64,000 bases of DNA from Phycisphaera sp. (GTDB lineage: Bacteria; Planctomycetota; Phycisphaerae; Phycisphaerales; UBA1924): assembly GCA_025916675.1 (NCBI GenBank), contig CP098402.1:1359205-1423204 (forward strand), read 5' to 3'. Both the position numbers and the translations under genes were made by a program. The notes beneath the pieces were generated by a model, which was not told the origin of the DNA, made no database searches, and saw only the letters and a program-made list of their open reading frames with translations. Below, one piece after another: positions 60,913 through 64,000 of this stretch; the first letter of the stretch is position 1; each line of letters opens with the position of its first letter.

Positions 60913-61866
60913 TCACAACCGGTCGGCCATCACGCCGGCCGTCCACTCCAATTCCTCGTCGAGCGTCCCGGGTTCAAATCCCAGGGTGCTCGCTGCGCGC
61001 GCACCATCGAGCGAAACATCCCTGGCTCGGGGCGCGGCCATTGGCACGTCGGCCTGCACACCCGGCCTCATCAGGCCCGCATCGAAACGCAGCGGCTCGG
61101 CCGCGAACCGGGCAAACCGCCGCCCCAGTTCCAGCCGATCGACCCGCTCGCCTCCAGGCACGTGGTACACCTCACCCGGTTCGCCCCGCTCCAAGCAGGC
61201 CAGCAAGCCGCGAGCCGCATCCCGTGCGCTCAGGGGCGTGCGCCATTCGTCGGTGAAAAGCACCAAGTCCTCACGCTTGCGCAAGTGCTCGACCCACGCC
61301 GATAGGAAGCATCCAGACGCGCCCTCGGCAGCGGGGGGGCCAAACAGCAACGGCAGCCGTGCGATAACGGCGTTCGATCCCATCTCGCGGAGCCGCCGTT
61401 CCATCGCCAGCTTGCTGCGCCCGTATGCGTTAATCGGGTGGGGCTCATCATCTTCGCGATACATGCCACCGGGCCTATGGCCATCGAACACGAGGTCGGT
61501 CGAGCACACCACCAGCGGGATGCCCTCGCACGCGAGCGCGAGCAACTCCGTCGCCAGCACGTTGTCACGCTGGGCGGCTTCGGGGAAACGCTCACACTCG
61601 TTCGTTCGGGCGTTGGCGGCGCAGTGGATGATCGCGTCGGGCGAGAGCCGATCGATGGCATCCTGAGCCGCCCGCGGCTCGGCCAGATCCGCGCGCACAA
61701 AGTCGGTCATGTTCGGCGTGGAACACTCTGGCGTAAAACGCAGCACACCCGTGATCTCGTAGCCCGCATCGTGCGCCACGCACGCGAGGTGCCGGCCGAG
61801 GAAGCCGGCGACGCCTGTGATGAGCAGGCGTTTAGAGTCATGAAGGTGGTGGGGTCGGTCGGGCAT
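60913..61866 (-). CDS. NAD-dependent epimerase/dehydratase, RmlD-like reductase
   Basis: Predicted 317-residue extended short-chain dehydrogenase. The NAD-binding motif GVAGFLGRH is near residues 18-26, and the catalytic Tyr/Lys are in NAYGRSKLAMERRL. DAIIHCAANARTNECERFPE and VVCSTDLVFDGHRPGGMYRE match dTDP-4-dehydrorhamnose reductase-like proteins. No other sugar-nucleotide genes are adjacent, so the substrate is not fixed. ATG 61866 starts about 11 residues before the fold. hisD lies upstream with a 105-base gap. Confidence 0.82.
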   Translation of the reverse strand: MPDRPHHLHDSKRLLITGVAGFLGRHLACVAHDAGYEITGVLRFTPECSTPNMTDFVRADLAEPRAAQDAIDRLSPDAIIHCAANARTNECERFPEAAQRDNVLATELLALACEGIPLVVCSTDLVFDGHRPGGMYREDDEPHPINAYGRSKLAMERRLREMGSNAVIARLPLLFGPPAAEGASGCFLSAWVEHLRKREDLVLFTDEWRTPLSARDAARGLLACLERGEPGEVYHVPGGERVDRLELGRRFARFAAEPLRFDAGLMRPGVQADVPMAAPRARDVSLDGARAASTLGFEPGTLDEELEWTAGVMADRL

Positions 61867-61971
61867 GGCGGGGGCACGGTAGCCGTCAGTCCCGATCCTG
61901 GGCTGGTGGTCGCGATCGCCGAACGCCCCGTTGATTCGTTAAGCCGCGCATGGGATAACCACCGACTCGCC

Positions 61972-63228
61972 TCAGGCACGCCGTTCGGCCGCGCGGGCGT
62001 GGGCCTCGAGCCCCTCGAGCCGCGCCATCGCCGTGGCGTCGGGAGCCAGCGCGCCGGGGTCTTCCAGGCTGAGCCACGTGCGGGCCCGCAGGAATGTGAG
62101 CACGGAGAGGCCCGCGCTCGACCGGGCGGTACCGCCGGTGGGCAGCGTGTGGTTGGGGCCGGCGCCGTAATCGCCGAACACCTCGGCGCTGTGCGGGCCA
62201 AGGAATACCGCTCCGCCATGGCGCATTCCGGCGGCGAAGGCCTCCGCATCGCGCACAAGGACCTCAACGTGCTCGGCGGCGATCGTGTCGGCCGCGTCTC
62301 GAGCCTCGTCAAGGCTTCCCACGACGCACGTAAATCCATTGGCTAGTGCTAGCAGGGCGGTGTCGCGGGTCGGCAGCGCCCTGAGCTGGCGATCGAGCGC
62401 GGCCTCCACGGCGTCGGGCATCGATCGATCCGTGGTCACGAGCATGGCCGACGCGTCGGGATCGTGCTCGGCCTGGGCCAGCAGGTCCGCGGCGATGAGC
62501 TCGGGATCCGCCGACTCGTCGGCGATGACCAGGAGTTCCGATGGCCCGGCCAGCATGTCGATGGCCACGTCGGCGCTGACGGCGTGCTTGGCCGCGGTGA
62601 CCCAGGCATTGCCGGGTCCGGCGATGATGTCTACCGGATCGAAACCGGCAAAGCCGTAGGCCAGGGCGGCGACGGCGTGGGCCCCGCCCAGCGGCAGATA
62701 GGCGTCGGCGCCCGACACGCCCGCCGCGGCGAGCATGAGCGGGTCGGTCGAGGGCGAGGCGACGACAACGCGCTCGCACCCGGCTGCGCGGGCCGTGACC
62801 GCCGTCATCAGCACCGAGGATGGCAGCGGGTACCGCCCCGCCGGCGCGTAGCACCCCGCCGCTTCGATCGGTACCAGCGTGTGCCCCGCGCGGCCGCCGG
62901 TGATAGATGTGTCCAGATCGGTGGTGGTCGCGCGCTGGGCTCGGGCGAAGGTCATGACGCGCTCGGCGGTGCGGTCCAGCACGCCGCGAGTTTCGGCGTC
63001 GAGCCCCGCCAGCGCCCGCTGCAGCGGTTCGGGCCCCAGCAGCAGGGGAGCGTCGGGCGCGACGCCATCAAACCGTTGGGCGTACCGCCGGACGGCCGGC
63101 TCGCCATCGCGGCGCACATCGCTCACGATCTCGGTGGCGCGGATCAGGACATCGGGATCCAGCGCGCCGCGACGGCGCGCGATGTCCCGGGCGTGCTTGA
63201 GTGGCAGCAGTCGTGTGGTGGTTTCCAT
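61972..63228 (-). CDS. hisD: Histidinol dehydrogenase
   Basis: Predicted 418-residue enzyme that oxidises histidinol to histidine in two NAD-dependent steps. Family sequences include PIEAAGCYAPAGRYPLPSSV, IIAGPGNAWVTAAKHAV, DMLAGPSELLVIADESADP, LLAQAEHDPDASAML and AAEHVEVL with the catalytic Glu-His, then GAGPNHTLPTGGTARSSAGL. The ATG at 63228 is 4 bases after the stop of the HisA-HisIE gene, so the two are one his operon. Confidence 0.96.
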   Translation of the reverse strand: METTTRLLPLKHARDIARRRGALDPDVLIRATEIVSDVRRDGEPAVRRYAQRFDGVAPDAPLLLGPEPLQRALAGLDAETRGVLDRTAERVMTFARAQRATTTDLDTSITGGRAGHTLVPIEAAGCYAPAGRYPLPSSVLMTAVTARAAGCERVVVASPSTDPLMLAAAGVSGADAYLPLGGAHAVAALAYGFAGFDPVDIIAGPGNAWVTAAKHAVSADVAIDMLAGPSELLVIADESADPELIAADLLAQAEHDPDASAMLVTTDRSMPDAVEAALDRQLRALPTRDTALLALANGFTCVVGSLDEARDAADTIAAEHVEVLVRDAEAFAAGMRHGGAVFLGPHSAEVFGDYGAGPNHTLPTGGTARSSAGLSVLTFLRARTWLSLEDPGALAPDATAMARLEGLEAHARAAERRA

Positions 63229-63232
63229 GGGT

Positions 63233-64000
63233 CTATCTCGCGGGCTTGGCGTGGCCCGGCCGGCGGGTCACGCGTTGGGATCGGGCGTCGAGTTCGCCTT
63301 CGATGGTCTCGAGTGACGCACCTTGCGCCCGAGCAGCCACCATGGCGAAGTACAATAAATCGGCAGCCTCATGGGCGGCGTGGCCGGGATCGCGAGCGTC
63401 GGCAAGCTCGGCGGCCTCCTCGGCGAGCTTGGCCGCGAGCAAGCGGCGATCGCCCAGCAGCCGTGCCGTGTACGAGTCCGGCGGTGGGGATTGCAGGCGC
63501 TGGGCGAGGGTCTGATCCAGAGCGGCAAGGCCCGAAGCATCGCCGAAGCAGGTGCGTGTCCCGGTGTGGCAGAAGCCCGGCCCGTGCTGGCGCACGGTGA
63601 ACCGCAGGGCGTCGCGGTCGCAATCGGCAGCAATACCCAGCAGGTCCTGGGTGTGGCCCGAGGCCTCGCCCTTGGTCCAGAGCCCGCCGCGCGAGCGAGA
63701 GTAGTAGATGCCGCGTTCTTGCTCGATGGCGGCCCGAACCGACTCGAGATTCGAGTACACCAGCCCGAGCGTGCGACCACCCGGATCGCACACTACCGTG
63801 GGCCACAGCCCATCGGGCCGATCGCTCCGCAGCGGGGCGCAGAAGCCCTCGGCAAGCCCGAACGCGCCCGTATAGAGCGCCATTCCCACCTGCACATCGG
63901 CACCCAGCCGGTCGAGCGCGGCGATGTCGGCGGGCGTGCGCACACCGCCGGCGACAGTGACGCGCGCGGGGGCGGCGAGGGTGACCAGATCCGCGACGCG
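63233..64000 (-). CDS. HisA-HisI-HisE fusion protein, N-terminus outside window
   Basis: The open frame enters from the window edge. The first ~60 visible residues read VADLVTLAAPARVTVAGGVR, TPADIAALDRLGADVQVGMA and LYTGAFGLAEGF, the C-terminal end of a HisA-type isomerase barrel. Without a stop it continues into HisI (LWPTVVCDPGGRTLGLVYSN, YYSRSRGGLWTKGEASGHTQ, zinc and Mg sites DCDRD and CHTGTRTCF) and then HisE (LLAAKLAEEAAELADA, HEAADLLYFAMVA). The chain would carry three histidine-synthesis activities: PRA-CH, PRA-PH and ProFAR isomerase. A GTG at 63943 is internal to the isomerase sequence and not a likely start. hisD follows directly. Confidence 0.87.
   Translation of the reverse strand, partial: RVADLVTLAAPARVTVAGGVRTPADIAALDRLGADVQVGMALYTGAFGLAEGFCAPLRSDRPDGLWPTVVCDPGGRTLGLVYSNLESVRAAIEQERGIYYSRSRGGLWTKGEASGHTQDLLGIAADCDRDALRFTVRQHGPGFCHTGTRTCFGDASGLAALDQTLAQRLQSPPPDSYTARLLGDRRLLAAKLAEEAAELADARDPGHAAHEAADLLYFAMVAARAQGASLETIEGELDARSQRVTRRPGHAKPAR

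Noticed and set aside
60968-60990. tRNA T-arm-like GGTTCAAATCC near 60971
   Set aside because: It lies inside the well-supported reductase gene (encoding GFEPG on the minus strand) and has no other tRNA parts.

Overview
The window is high-GC bacterial chromosome, and its gene content points to a planctomycete of class Phycisphaerae. The main evidence is five secreted proteins that end in a dockerin-like 'DGDG.LT.FDFL.FQN.F..GC' tail. Supporting evidence is the prepilin-like proteins with a 'DGHV' end, the HlyD/M50 clusters, small CPECG zinc-ribbon membrane proteins, and many GTG/TTG starts. No rRNA, intact tRNA, CRISPR array or insertion sequence was found.

Layout. 1-4 kb (minus): an export-like cluster of a periplasmic adaptor, a one-span HlyD protein with a large cytoplasmic N-terminus, and an M50 metalloprotease cut by the window edge. 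4.1-5.8 kb: a prepilin-like protein and a phosphopantetheinyl transferase. 5.8-13.6 kb (minus): purE-purK and a complete seven-gene Mrp/Mnh cation/proton antiporter operon, mostly joined by 4-base overlaps. 13.7-24.3 kb: a CoA-transferase B subunit without its A partner, two small membrane proteins, two ABC-F ATPases, a PTS EIIA protein, RsmB, a membrane histidine kinase and a Kef-type antiporter. 24.3-29.1 kb: a lamin-tail/dockerin surface protein downstream of a prepilin-like gene. 30.3-37 kb (plus): a second export-like cluster of a DUF3467 protein, HlyD, an M50-HlyD fusion and a short SecA-like ATPase.

37-41.3 kb is accessory in character. It holds an AT-richer TcmP / three-Cys-motif gene pair, REP-like GNRA-loop hairpins, a 21-bp tandem repeat and a repeat-rich non-coding block. 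41.3-45.1 kb is core: lspA, a TraR/DksA-type protein with a histone-like tail, accA and proC. 45.1-48.7 kb has a lipoprotein and several small membrane/zinc-ribbon proteins, one decayed. 48.7-50.5 kb holds a methyltransferase and pyroglutamyl peptidase. 50.6-55.1 kb holds three dockerin-tailed secreted proteins separated by good terminators. 55.2-58 kb holds rlmE and a BatA-like VWA protein. 58.2-60.9 kb is a repeat-built surface protein with a nearly perfect 549-bp tandem duplication. The window ends with a sugar-nucleotide-type reductase, hisD and a HisA-HisI-HisE fusion that runs off the edge.

The strongest lead for an undescribed system is the pair of HlyD/M50 clusters, especially the one that carries its own SecA-like motor lacking the SecA C-terminal domains. 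The GC-tailed dockerin proteins may be surface or cargo proteins in the same cell, but nothing in the sequence links the two directly.
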